The notes under the pieces were generated by a model. It searched no databases. It saw only the letters and a program-made list of their open reading frames with translations, and had not been told where the DNA came from. DNA of 25,372 nucleotides from positions 3,223-28,594 of the forward strand of contig DIUL01000028.1 of the NCBI GenBank assembly GCA_002422345.1, read 5' to 3'. This DNA comes from Acetobacteraceae bacterium UBA6159. Its GTDB lineage: Bacteria > Pseudomonadota > Alphaproteobacteria > Acetobacterales > Acetobacteraceae. Position 1 is the first letter of the stretch, and each line of letters starts with the position of its first letter. A program made the translations under genes and the position numbers. Of this stretch, positions 1 to 7,173 are shown in pieces.

Positions 1-2
1 GC

Positions 3-803
3 GACATGGACTTCAAGGTCGCCGGGACCGAGATGGGCATCACCAGCCTGCAGATGGACATCAAGATCACGTCCATCACCTTCGACATCATGAAGATTGC
101 GCTGGATCAGGCCCGCGACGGCCGGATGCACATCCTGGGCGAAATGAGCAAGGCGCTGACCGGTGCCCGCGGCGATGTGTCCGGCACCGCGCCGCGCATC
201 ACCGTGATCAACGTGCCGAAAGAGAAGATCCGCGAAGTGATCGGCACCGGCGGCAAGGTGATCCGCGAGATCGTCGAGGCCACCAAGTGCAAGATCGACA
301 TCAACGATGATGGCACGATCAAGATCGCGGCGACCGACATCGCGCAGGCCCAGCAGGCGATCGACTGGATCCGCGGCATCGTCGCCGAACCGGAAATCGG
401 CGTGATCTATACGGGCAAGGTCGTGAAGACCGCCGATTTCGGCGCCTTCGTGAACTTCCTCGGTTCCAAGGACGGGCTGGTCCACATCAGCGAACTCCAG
501 CAGGGCCGGGTCGCCAAGACCACCGATGTCGTCAACCAGGGCGACGCCGTGAAGGTCAAGGTCATCGGCTTCGACGATCGGGGCAAGGTGAAGCTGTCCA
601 TGCGCGTGGTCGACCAGGCCACTGGCGCGGACATCACCGACCAGGTCGGCGCCAAGCCGCAACGCACCGAGCGGGATGACCGCGGCGGGGATCGCGGTGA
701 CCGTGGCGGAGAGCGTCGCGGCGGCCGTGACCGTCCCCGCTATGCCGGCGGTGGCGACAACCCCTACCCGGTCGATGGCGACCAGCCGCCCGTCGGCGAC
801 TGA
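3..803 (+). CDS. pnp: Polyribonucleotide nucleotidyltransferase (PNPase), C-terminal part
   Basis: This is the 3' end of PNPase, the phosphate-dependent 3'-5' exoribonuclease of the RNA degradosome. The frame is open to the left edge, so the start lies outside the window; the ATG at 6 is internal to the GDMDFKVAGT motif of the second RNase PH core domain. After the core comes a helical stretch (DQARDGRMHILGEM), then a KH domain with its IGTGGK loop near residues 78-83 of the visible part. An S1 domain follows (GVIYTGKVVKTADFGAFVNF onward). The tail is rich in Arg, Gly and Asp, as is usual for RNA-binding extensions in alphaproteobacteria. A terminator-like hairpin lies about 60 bases downstream. 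The identification is certain; only the 5' part is missing. Confidence 0.97.
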   Translation, partial: DMDFKVAGTEMGITSLQMDIKITSITFDIMKIALDQARDGRMHILGEMSKALTGARGDVSGTAPRITVINVPKEKIREVIGTGGKVIREIVEATKCKIDINDDGTIKIAATDIAQAQQAIDWIRGIVAEPEIGVIYTGKVVKTADFGAFVNFLGSKDGLVHISELQQGRVAKTTDVVNQGDAVKVKVIGFDDRGKVKLSMRVVDQATGADITDQVGAKPQRTERDDRGGDRGDRGGERRGGRDRPRYAGGGDNPYPVDGDQPPVGD

Positions 804-865
804 TCCCGCGCCGACCCCCGGCGCGCCCAGGGTCGGGCGCGTTCGGGGCATCGAAGCCTCCTGAA

Positions 866-896
866 CATCATCCCCGGCCCTGTGTCGGGGATGATG
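866..896 (+). terminator. Hairpin after pnp, probable terminator
   Basis: A perfect 11-bp inverted repeat (CATCATCCCCG / CGGGGATGATG) encloses a 9-base loop, about 60 bases after the pnp stop codon. The stem is strong, but no clear T-tract follows. It may be a terminator of the weak-tail type common in GC-rich bacteria, or an mRNA 3'-end stabiliser. The rest of the 804-993 gap shows nothing else recognisable beyond an AGAGG sequence ahead of the next start. Confidence 0.6.
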
Positions 897-993
897 CTAT
901 CGGGGGTCACACGACGGAACTACTTGCAACAATGGACCGCCAGCCGCATGAGGGGCCGGTGGGATCAGGCTCGACAGAGGAACACACGGGGCC

Positions 994-2406
994 ATGCAGG
1001 CGATCAACGCGATCCGGATGGGAGGGGTCGATGTCCTGCCGCTGGTAGAAGGCGGCAAGGGTGTTGCGATCTCCAACGGCATCTCGGCCGGCCATTGGGC
1101 GGCGGGTGGTGGCGTCGGCACGTTCAGTGCCGTCAACGCCGACAGCTATGATGAGCATGGCAACCCGATTCCCCAGCTCTACCATGCCCGCACGCGGCGC
1201 GACCGGCACGAGGAACTGATCAACTACGCCGTGCAGGGCGCGTTGACGCAGGCCCGACGCGCCTGGGACATCGCCGGCGGCAAGGGGCGCATCCACGCCA
1301 ATATCCTGTGGGAAATGGGCGGCGCCGAACGCATCATCACCGAAGTGCTGGAGCAGGCGAAGGGCGTCATCAACGGCATCACCTGCGGCGCCGGCATGCC
1401 CTATCGCCTGTCGGAGATCGCGGCCCGCTTCAACGTCCATTACTACCCGATCGTCTCGTCCTCCCGCGCGTTCAACGCGCTGTGGCGGCGGGCCTATTCC
1501 AAGGTGTCCCATCTGCTGGGCGGCGTGGTCTACGAAGACCCCTGGCTCGCCGGCGGGCATAACGGCCTGTCGAACGGTGAAGACCCGACCAAGCCCGAGG
1601 ACCCCTATCCCCGCGTGCTCGCGCTGCGCAAGCAGATGCGGGAATACGGCCTGCACGACACCCCGATCATCATGGCCGGCGGCGTCTGGTGGCTGGAGGA
1701 ATGGGCGCACTGGATCGACAACAAGGAACTCGGCCCGATTGCCTTCCAGTTCGGCACCCGCCCGCTGCTGACCCAGGAAAGCCCGATCGGTTCGGCCTGG
1801 AAGCAACGGCTGCTGACGCTGGAGGAGGGCGATGTGTTCCTCAACCGCTTCAGCCCGACCGGGTTCTATTCCAGCGCCGTGAACAACGACTTCATCGGCG
1901 AGCTGCGTGACCGGAACGACCGTCAGGTCGCGTTCGCGGCCGAAGCGGTGGGGGAGCACACCGCCGAATACGGCGTCGGTCCGCGGAAGCGGCTGGTGTA
2001 CCTGACCCCGACCGACCTTACCCGCGCCAAGGCCTGGGAAGCCCAGGGCTTTACCGAGGCGCTGCGGACCCCCGATTCGACCCTGATCTTTGTCACGCCC
2101 GACAAGGCGCGCGAAATCCTCAAGGACCAGTCCGACTGCATGGGCTGCCTGAGCACCTGCCGCTTCTCCAACTGGTCGCAGCATGGACCGGATTTCGACA
2201 ACGGCAAGCGCGCCGATCCGCGCAGCTTCTGCATCCAGAAGACGTTGCAGGACATCGCGCATGGCAGCGACGACCCCGCGGTGCTGAACCGCAACCTGAT
2301 GTTCAGCGGCCACAACGCCTATCGGTTCGGCAAGGACCCGTTCTACTCGAACGGCTTCATCCCCACCGTGCGGCAGTTGGTGGAGCGGATCATGACCGGG
2401 CGGTAA
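994..2406 (+). CDS. NPD/nitronate monooxygenase-like flavin oxidoreductase with C-terminal Cys cluster
   Basis: The 470-residue protein resembles the FMN-dependent nitronate monooxygenase (2-nitropropane dioxygenase) TIM-barrel family. It has an early GGxGVAISNG strand, a mid-barrel GITCGAGMPYRL segment (residues 128-138), and a late phosphate-binding strand PIIMAGGVWW (224-233) followed by AFQFGTRPLL. It should bind FMN and oxidise a small substrate in the cytoplasm; the substrate cannot be told from sequence. It is longer than the usual 320-380 residues. The extra C-terminal part carries Cys382, Cys385, Cys389 and Cys413 (C-x2-C-x3-C-x23-C), which looks like an Fe-S or zinc site. The ATG at 994 has an AGAGG about 13 bases upstream and keeps the family's N-terminal strand. 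queC starts 10 bases after the stop, so the two may be cotranscribed. Confidence 0.8.
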   Translation: MQAINAIRMGGVDVLPLVEGGKGVAISNGISAGHWAAGGGVGTFSAVNADSYDEHGNPIPQLYHARTRRDRHEELINYAVQGALTQARRAWDIAGGKGRIHANILWEMGGAERIITEVLEQAKGVINGITCGAGMPYRLSEIAARFNVHYYPIVSSSRAFNALWRRAYSKVSHLLGGVVYEDPWLAGGHNGLSNGEDPTKPEDPYPRVLALRKQMREYGLHDTPIIMAGGVWWLEEWAHWIDNKELGPIAFQFGTRPLLTQESPIGSAWKQRLLTLEEGDVFLNRFSPTGFYSSAVNNDFIGELRDRNDRQVAFAAEAVGEHTAEYGVGPRKRLVYLTPTDLTRAKAWEAQGFTEALRTPDSTLIFVTPDKAREILKDQSDCMGCLSTCRFSNWSQHGPDFDNGKRADPRSFCIQKTLQDIAHGSDDPAVLNRNLMFSGHNAYRFGKDPFYSNGFIPTVRQLVERIMTGR

Positions 2407-2416
2407 CGGCCGCCCC

Positions 2417-3118
2417 ATGATCTCCCCCGATCACGCCTTGGTCCTGTTCTCCGGCGGGCAGGACTCCGCGACCTGCCTGGCCTGGGCGCTCGCCCGCTAT
2501 GCCCATGTGGAAACGATCGGTTTCCGCTACGGCCAGCGGCACGCAATCGAACTCGACTGCCGGGAGCCGATCCGACAGGCCCTGGCCGCCCCGAATCTGG
2601 GGCCGGACCACATGGTGGACCTGACCGCGACGATCGCCAGCCTGGGCCAGACCGCGCTGACCGCCGAACAGGCGATCGTGATGACCGACGAAGGGCTGCC
2701 GAACACCTTCGTCCCCGGCCGCAACCTGCTGTTCCTGACCTGCGCCGGCGCCATCGCCTGGCGCCGCGGCCTGCGCCGCATCGTGGCCGGCATGTGTGAG
2801 ACCGATTACTCCGGCTACCCCGACTGCCGAGACGACACGCTCAAGGCCATGCAGCTTGCGCTGAACCTGGGGTTGCAACGCCGCCTCGTGGTGGAAACGC
2901 CGCTGATGTGGCGCGACAAGGCCGCCACCTGGGCGCTGACGCATGAGCTGGGCGGGGATGCGCTGGTCGAGATGATCCGCATGCAATCCCATAGTTGCTA
3001 CCTGGGCGACCGCACCCAACATCACGCTTGGGGCCTTGGCTGCGGCACGTGCCCCGCCTGCGAGTTGCGCGCCAATGGCTGGCAACGCTGGCGGGAATCC
3101 CGCGCCGATCCGGCCTGA
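2417..3118 (+). CDS. queC: 7-cyano-7-deazaguanine synthase QueC
   Basis: QueC converts 7-carboxy-7-deazaguanine to preQ0 using ATP and ammonia, in the queuosine tRNA-modification pathway. The 233-residue protein begins with the PP-loop ATPase motif SGGQDS (12-17). It ends with the family's zinc site, Cys194, Cys209, Cys212 and Cys215, the last three as CGTCPAC. Other typical features are the FRYGQRH segment (36-42) and FVPGRN (98-103). Length is normal. It lies 10 bases after the flavoprotein gene on the same strand and 20 bases before a small secreted-protein gene. No other queuosine gene (queD, queE, queF) is visible in the window, so the context is not pathway-specific. No obvious ribosome-binding site precedes the ATG, which suggests translational coupling to the upstream gene. 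Confidence 0.96.
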   Translation: MISPDHALVLFSGGQDSATCLAWALARYAHVETIGFRYGQRHAIELDCREPIRQALAAPNLGPDHMVDLTATIASLGQTALTAEQAIVMTDEGLPNTFVPGRNLLFLTCAGAIAWRRGLRRIVAGMCETDYSGYPDCRDDTLKAMQLALNLGLQRRLVVETPLMWRDKAATWALTHELGGDALVEMIRMQSHSCYLGDRTQHHAWGLGCGTCPACELRANGWQRWRESRADPA

Positions 3119-3138
3119 TCTTGACTGGAGACCGCTGT

Positions 3139-3504
3139 ATGAACCGTCTGCTCGTCCTGGCCGCCCTGGCCTCGGTTTCGTTCCTCAGCCCTGCCCAGGC
3201 GCAAACCGTGCTGCACGCGCGCACGGGGGCGGAGCTTGCCGAACTCTGCGGTTCCAAGCCGACCGATGCCGCCAGCACCGCGCGCCTGAACTTCTGCCTG
3301 GGCTACGCGCAGGCGACGCTGGACGCCGCCGCGAAACAGGCCGGCGGGAAGAAGTCCTACTGCATCCCCACACCGTCCCCGACGCGGCAGGCGACGATGG
3401 CCGAGTTCGCCACCTGGGTCCGTTCCACCCCGCCCGCGACAGGGGCCAATTCGCAGGAAGCGCTGACGCGGTTCATGGCGCAGCGCTTCCCGTGCAAGCC
3501 CTGA
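3139..3504 (+). CDS. Small secreted Rap1a/Tai-like domain protein
   Basis: The 121-residue protein begins with a clear signal peptide: a short basic start, a hydrophobic core LLVLAALASVSFL, and an AQA cleavage site near residue 21. The mature part has four cysteines (37, 53, 75 and 119), enough for two disulfides, and the pattern LCGSK...FCLGYAQA...YCIPTPSP...RFPC. That pattern fits the Rap1a/Tai family, named for immunity proteins of type VI secretion amidase effectors. The family is also widespread in proteobacteria without nearby effectors. No effector gene is visible here, so an immunity role is not supported; a periplasmic protein of unknown role is the safer reading. The ATG at 3139 was chosen because of the signal peptide and a GGAG 8 bases upstream. 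A longer frame reading from 2995 lies inside queC and is not credible. Confidence 0.75.
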   Translation: MNRLLVLAALASVSFLSPAQAQTVLHARTGAELAELCGSKPTDAASTARLNFCLGYAQATLDAAAKQAGGKKSYCIPTPSPTRQATMAEFATWVRSTPPATGANSQEALTRFMAQRFPCKP

Positions 3505-3702
3505 TCAGGCTGCCTCAACCGTAAACCCCGCGTCCCGCACCGCCTCGGCCAGCGTATCGGCCGCGGCGGCGCTTTCGATCCGCACCTGCTTGGTCTCCAG
3601 GTCGGCCGTGACCGACGCCCCCGAGTCCACGCCCTGGACCGCGCGCGTCACCGCGCCGACACAGCCCGAACACGTCATGTCGGGCACCCGGATTTGCAGC
3701 AT
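3505..3702 (-). CDS. Heavy-metal-associated (HMA) domain protein, CopZ-like
   Basis: This 65-residue protein is a single HMA domain with the metal-binding motif MTCSGC (residues 9-14). A typical alpha/beta ferredoxin-like fold follows, ending in AVRDAGFTVEAA. Such proteins are cytoplasmic copper chaperones that pass Cu(I) to a P-type ATPase or a repressor. No copper ATPase is in view. The gene starts 10 bases after the stop of the cyclase gene on the same strand, with a GGAGA that overlaps that stop codon, so the two are translationally coupled. Its stop codon directly abuts the stop of the secreted-protein gene on the other strand, giving the palindrome TGATCA. The copper role is from the family; the link to the cyclase is unexplained. 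Confidence 0.9.
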   Translation of the reverse strand: MLQIRVPDMTCSGCVGAVTRAVQGVDSGASVTADLETKQVRIESAAAADTLAEAVRDAGFTVEAA

Positions 3703-3712
3703 CGTCGGTCTC

Positions 3713-4501
3713 CTACTCGTTGATGATCGCCACGGCGCGGGTCCAGCCAGCCGAGGCGCGATGCACCTTCACCGGAAAGCAGACGACGTCGAACCCGTCT
3801 GCCGGCAGTTGGTCCAGGTTCGACAGCTTTTCCAGGTGGCAATAGCCGATTTCCCGGCCGGCGCGGTGGCCTTCCCAGATCAGGCCGGCATCCCCCGTCT
3901 CCGCCACGCGCTTGCGGGTCAGGGAGAACGGCGCATCCCAGCTCCACCCATCCGTGCCGGTCAGGCGGACGCCGCGTTCCAGCAGCCACATCGTCGCCGC
4001 CTTGCCGACGCCGCAGCCACGGTCGATGAAGTCGTCCTGGCCATACCGGGCGCCGGCGGCGGTATTCACCACCACGATCTCCAGCGGCCGCAGCGTGTGT
4101 CCGATCCGCTTGAGCTCCGCCTCGATATCCCCCGGGGTCACGATGTAGCCGTCCGGCAGATGCCGAAAATCGAGCTTCACGCCAGGCTGGAAGCACCAGT
4201 CCAGCGGCACCTCGTCGATCCGCCAAGACGGTTCGCCGCCCGGCTTGAGCGCGTGGTTCATGGTGGAAAAGAAGTGATACGGCGCGTCCAGATGGGTGCC
4301 GTTATGGGTGCTGATCTTCACCCGCTCCACCGCCGCGTATTCCCCGTCCGGCAGTTGGTCGACCGACACGCCCATGAGCTGCGCCATCGCCGGCGCGGTC
4401 TGGTGGTGGTCCATATACTCGATTTCGGGCAGCATCTGCGGCGGGTCGCTTCTGATGCCGGCTTTCAGGGCGACGGAAATATCGATCAGGCGGCGTGGCA
4501 T
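3713..4501 (-). CDS. Cyclase family protein (kynurenine formamidase-like metal hydrolase)
   Basis: The 262-residue protein belongs to the cyclase/kynurenine formamidase family (PF04199-type), metal-dependent amide or ester hydrolases. It carries the signature HxGTHxDxPxH as HNGTHLDAPYH at residues 66-76, which supplies the metal-binding His and Asp residues. It also has the conserved GTDGWSWD segment and a C-terminal SAGWTRAVAI. The substrate is unknown. The ATG at 4501 is preferred over one at 4564 because an AAGGA lies 9 bases upstream and because family members begin close to the RLIDIS strand. It is followed by the HMA gene and lies divergent to an Asp/Glu racemase-like gene across about 110 bases. 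That pairing suggests one catabolic pathway, perhaps for a cyclic amide or imide, but this is inference. Confidence 0.88.
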   Translation of the reverse strand: MPRRLIDISVALKAGIRSDPPQMLPEIEYMDHHQTAPAMAQLMGVSVDQLPDGEYAAVERVKISTHNGTHLDAPYHFFSTMNHALKPGGEPSWRIDEVPLDWCFQPGVKLDFRHLPDGYIVTPGDIEAELKRIGHTLRPLEIVVVNTAAGARYGQDDFIDRGCGVGKAATMWLLERGVRLTGTDGWSWDAPFSLTRKRVAETGDAGLIWEGHRAGREIGYCHLEKLSNLDQLPADGFDVVCFPVKVHRASAGWTRAVAIINE

Positions 4502-4522
4502 GGCCTTCAGTCCTTGGATGAT

Positions 4523-4555
4523 TGCCCCCAGAGTGTCGGCGGAACCGACGGGGCA
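4523..4555. promoter_or_regulatory. Interrupted inverted repeat in the divergent promoter gap
   Basis: Between the divergent cyclase and racemase-like genes lies a nested inverted repeat. The outer arms are TGCCCC (4523-4528) and GGGGCA (4550-4555); the inner arms are GTCGG (4535-4539) and CCGAC (4545-4549), around a 5-base centre. The left side has six unpaired bases between the arms. It could be an operator for a regulator of both genes, or an RNA hairpin in the cyclase leader. No regulator gene is adjacent, so its function is a guess. Confidence 0.35.
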
Positions 4556-4612
4556 CCGGGACATGACCGGCCCGCGCTGTCAACCCACGCAACGAAGAAC
4601 AGGAAACGTCCC

Positions 4613-5323
4613 ATGCGGAACCACCATTTCGGCGTCCTGATCCCCGCCACCAACACGACCTGCGAGATCGAATACGGCCGCCTGCTGCCCCCCAACCTCC
4701 AGGTCCATGTCGGGCGCCTGGGCAAGGGCGGGGACACCCCGTTCTCCCCCAGCCTCGACGCCGACCTGGCCTATCAGGCGAAGATGCTGGGGCAGGCGAA
4801 GGTGGAGGTCGTGGCGCTCGCCCAGACATCCGCCAGCCTGTTCGATGACGGGTACGACGCCAAGGCCAAGGCGCTGATGGCCAAAGGCGCGGGCGTGCCG
4901 GCCCTGACCTCGGCCGAGGCGATAGGAGAGGCCGTGCGGGCCCTGGGTGCCAGCCGGATCGCCCTGGTCTCCCCCTACTCCGCGCAGGTGATCGGGCGCG
5001 CCAAGGCGTATTACGAAACCCGCTACGGCCTGTCCGTGGTGGCGATGGAAGGGTTTGGCGCGACCGATGCCTATGCGATCGGCGGCCTGTCGGCGGACAA
5101 CGCGACCGACGCCTTCGTACGCATCGACCGGCCGGACATCGAAATCCTGGTCGTCCCGGGCGGCAATTTCCCGACCATGCGCCACATCGCGGGGTGGGAG
5201 CGCCGGTTCGGCAAGCCGGTCATCACGACCAACCAGGCGGCGCTCTGGGCAATGCTGCGGGTGATGGGCGTCAGCGCACCGTTGCCAGGCTTGGGTCGGC
5301 TGCTGGAGCAGGGGTTGGGCTGA
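4613..5323 (+). CDS. Asp/Glu racemase / maleate isomerase-like protein lacking catalytic cysteines
   Basis: The 236-residue protein resembles maleate cis-trans isomerase and arylmalonate decarboxylase. It has the N-terminal LIPATNTTCEIEY (9-21) and the C-terminal GKPVITTNQAALWAML (200-215), both typical of the family. These enzymes use one or two cysteines, located after the third and sixth strands. Here those places read ALAQTSAS (69-76) and VVPGGNFPT (180-188), so both cysteines appear to be absent. The only cysteine is Cys17. The reaction is therefore uncertain: it may be a decarboxylase or isomerase with altered chemistry, or a non-enzymatic binder. The ATG at 4613 has an AGGAAA 6 bases upstream; the long upstream frame back to 3590 is antisense to the cyclase and was rejected. 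Its last 53 bases overlap the 3' end of the convergent sulfotransferase gene. Confidence 0.82.
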   Translation: MRNHHFGVLIPATNTTCEIEYGRLLPPNLQVHVGRLGKGGDTPFSPSLDADLAYQAKMLGQAKVEVVALAQTSASLFDDGYDAKAKALMAKGAGVPALTSAEAIGEAVRALGASRIALVSPYSAQVIGRAKAYYETRYGLSVVAMEGFGATDAYAIGGLSADNATDAFVRIDRPDIEILVVPGGNFPTMRHIAGWERRFGKPVITTNQAALWAMLRVMGVSAPLPGLGRLLEQGLG

Positions 5324-6290
5324 CCCGGCCCATCAGCGCACCGACCGTCCGGCCACTGCCGCGCAGTTCCACGGTCCGGTTCCGCACCTTGACCGTCAAC
5401 TGTGTCTCTGGCCGGAAGGCATAGCGGGTGATGTCCAGGTAATAGCCGTGATTGCCGTTGCCGATCCCATTGGTGGCCAGGTCGCCACGGTACTGATCCG
5501 CGTCGAATGCCGTGACCAATGCTCCATCGGCCAGCAATTCCAGGGAAACCGGGAAAAGGGAACCGACCTGATGGCACCAGCCATAGACCTTCCCGTCCAC
5601 GATCCCCTCCAGGAACCCGAGATACTGTCGGTTGGCCGTCGCCAGGTAGGCCGGATTGTTCGGCATGACGGATTGCAGGAGCGTCTGGAACAGTGCCGCG
5701 TCATAGTCGACGCCGCAGAAGGACAGGAGGTTTTCCAGCATCCGGTCGGGCGCGGTGATCGCTTTCTCGTAACTCAGCAGCAGGGTCGGGCAGCCCGACA
5801 TGGCGGCGAACTCGGCCACGGCGGTGATGGCGTGCGTGGTGGAAATCAGTCCTTCCATCGCATCGATGTGTTCCGACAGCGCGCCCCGCACCGCCACGGC
5901 GACCGGGTCCCGGAAGATGGCAATCATCCGCGGGTTGCGGAACCATTTGAACTGGTCCGGCGTCATATAGGCATGCAGGTTGGGGATCTTGAAGCCCCAG
6001 ACCGGGTGCGCGGCGTCGCGGACCTTGATCAGGTCCTTCAGCATCGAGTGATGGCCGCTTTGCAGGATGGCGAGGACCTGCGCGTCCTCCCCCACCACGT
6101 CATACACGTGCTCCCCCATGTACACGCCCGCCGCGGACAGCACGGACGACACCATGCTGGTGCCCGAGCGGGCCACGCCGGTGACGATCAGGGTGCTCGG
6201 GCCCTCGGCGGCGGCGGCCCCGTGGGAATCCTGGATGACACCGGTGTTGGTAGGGCTCACGTATTCCAATGCATTGCTCCGGGCTGTCAT
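5271..6290 (-). CDS. Sulfotransferase family protein with added C-terminal domain
   Basis: The 339-residue protein starts with a P-loop-like PAPS-binding motif, TGVARSGTSMVSS (about residues 37-49), and has the family's second signature IFRDPVAVAVRG (125-136). This suggests transfer of sulfate from PAPS to a sugar, lipid or protein. From about residue 224 a further domain begins (GFLEGIVDGKVYGWC ... ELLADG ... YRGDLA ... NHGYYLDI). It resembles a beta-rich module that accompanies glycosyltransferases and other surface-polysaccharide enzymes. The ATG at 6290 is used; a TTG at 6326 would add 12 residues, and neither has a strong ribosome-binding site. It follows comF by 43 bases and overlaps the racemase-like gene by 53 bases at the 3' ends. 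No sulfate-activation genes are in the window. Confidence 0.78.
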   Translation of the reverse strand: MTARSNALEYVSPTNTGVIQDSHGAAAAEGPSTLIVTGVARSGTSMVSSVLSAAGVYMGEHVYDVVGEDAQVLAILQSGHHSMLKDLIKVRDAAHPVWGFKIPNLHAYMTPDQFKWFRNPRMIAIFRDPVAVAVRGALSEHIDAMEGLISTTHAITAVAEFAAMSGCPTLLLSYEKAITAPDRMLENLLSFCGVDYDAALFQTLLQSVMPNNPAYLATANRQYLGFLEGIVDGKVYGWCHQVGSLFPVSLELLADGALVTAFDADQYRGDLATNGIGNGNHGYYLDITRYAFRPETQLTVKVRNRTVELRGSGRTVGALMGRVSPTPAPAADPSLATVR

Positions 6291-6333
6291 CGTCTTATCA
6301 GGCGGCTTCGCACGATCAGCCGTCAAACAAGCG

Positions 6334-7173
6334 TCATGTCAACGAAATCAAACCAGCTTCCCCTCCGCCACCCGCCGAAAGCGGCACCCGGGCCGCGACC
6401 AGCACGTCGACCGAGGCGGCACCGGCGGCCAGCAGGACCGCCGCACACCCCTCCGCCGTCGCCCCCGAGGTCATCACATCATCCACCAACACCACCGCTC
6501 GGCCTGCAATATCCCGCCGGCGGGACGACCGCACCGCGAAGGCGTCGGCAAGCACGGTTCGGCGTTCGGCCGCGCCGCGATGATCCAAGGAGGGCGTCGC
6601 CCGCACCCGCCGCAGCGCATCGGGGCAGACCACGCAACCGGACAGCCGGCCAACCGCCCGCGCCAGCAGTGCCGCCTGGTTGTAGCGCCGCTGGAATAGC
6701 CGCAGCCGATGCAGCGGCACCGGCACGAGCAAAGGGTCACCGCGCAGCAGGTCGGCCCCAGCCCGCGCGACATGCGGCGCCAGGACATCCGCCATCGCCG
6801 GCTGGTCACCATGCTTCAACGGCAGGATCAGGCGCCGGACGCCCTCGTCATACAGGAAGGCGGCGCGGGCGGCCCGGAACGCGAAGGGCTGTTCCAGGCA
6901 TCGCACACACCGCTCCCCAGCCGCGTCCTGGGAGTCGAAGGGCAGGCCGCAGCCGTCGCAGAACGGCCTTGTGATGAAGGTCATCCGGCCGAAGCAGGCG
7001 CCGCAGAGGTCTCCCTGCCGCAGCACAGCCTGGTCACATGCCACGCAGACCGGCGGCAGCAGAAGATCGAGGGCGCCCACACCCAGCCGGCGCAGCCAGG
7101 GCCACGCGCCGGCCGGGTGGGTCGTGTCAGTGGCCCGCGTGGGCCTGGCCGTTCCCGAAGGAGATGGTGGCAT
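6334..7173 (-). CDS. comF: ComF family protein (amidophosphoribosyltransferase-like)
   Basis: The 279-residue protein has the two parts of ComF. At the N-terminus are paired zinc-binding cysteines (CVAC at 43-46, CGAC at 57-60, CDGC at 72-75, CVRC at 89-92). At the C-terminus is a phosphoribosyltransferase-like fold with the PRPP-loop VVLVDDVMTSGAT (227-239). ComF proteins are linked to natural DNA uptake, where they work with ComFA or PriA-type helicases on the cytoplasmic side, though many bacteria keep them without known competence. The ATG at 7173 has AAGG just upstream and overlaps the end of the rhodanese gene by 47 bases, so the two are likely one transcript. Nearness to an NDUFAF5-like methyltransferase is common in alphaproteobacteria. 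Confidence 0.9.
   Translation of the reverse strand: MPPSPSGTARPTRATDTTHPAGAWPWLRRLGVGALDLLLPPVCVACDQAVLRQGDLCGACFGRMTFITRPFCDGCGLPFDSQDAAGERCVRCLEQPFAFRAARAAFLYDEGVRRLILPLKHGDQPAMADVLAPHVARAGADLLRGDPLLVPVPLHRLRLFQRRYNQAALLARAVGRLSGCVVCPDALRRVRATPSLDHRGAAERRTVLADAFAVRSSRRRDIAGRAVVLVDDVMTSGATAEGCAAVLLAAGAASVDVLVAARVPLSAGGGGEAGLISLT

Noticed and set aside
907..2418. A 503-codon open frame on the minus strand opposite the NPD-like gene
   Set aside because: It mirrors a well-supported flavoprotein gene, has no recognisable domains and is of biased composition, as expected for antisense frames in GC-rich DNA.
3590..4612. Upstream extension of the racemase-like gene to 577 residues
   Set aside because: The extra part is antisense to the cyclase and HMA genes, and a good ribosome-binding site and family start are at 4613.
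6314..6342. A TTGACA sequence on the minus strand upstream of the sulfotransferase gene as a promoter
   Set aside because: No acceptable -10 element lies at 16-18 bases, and single hexamer matches are common by chance.
5448..6974. Long plus-strand frame opposite the sulfotransferase and comF genes
   Set aside because: It is rich in Arg, Pro and His with no domain signature. Both genes on the other strand have clear motifs.
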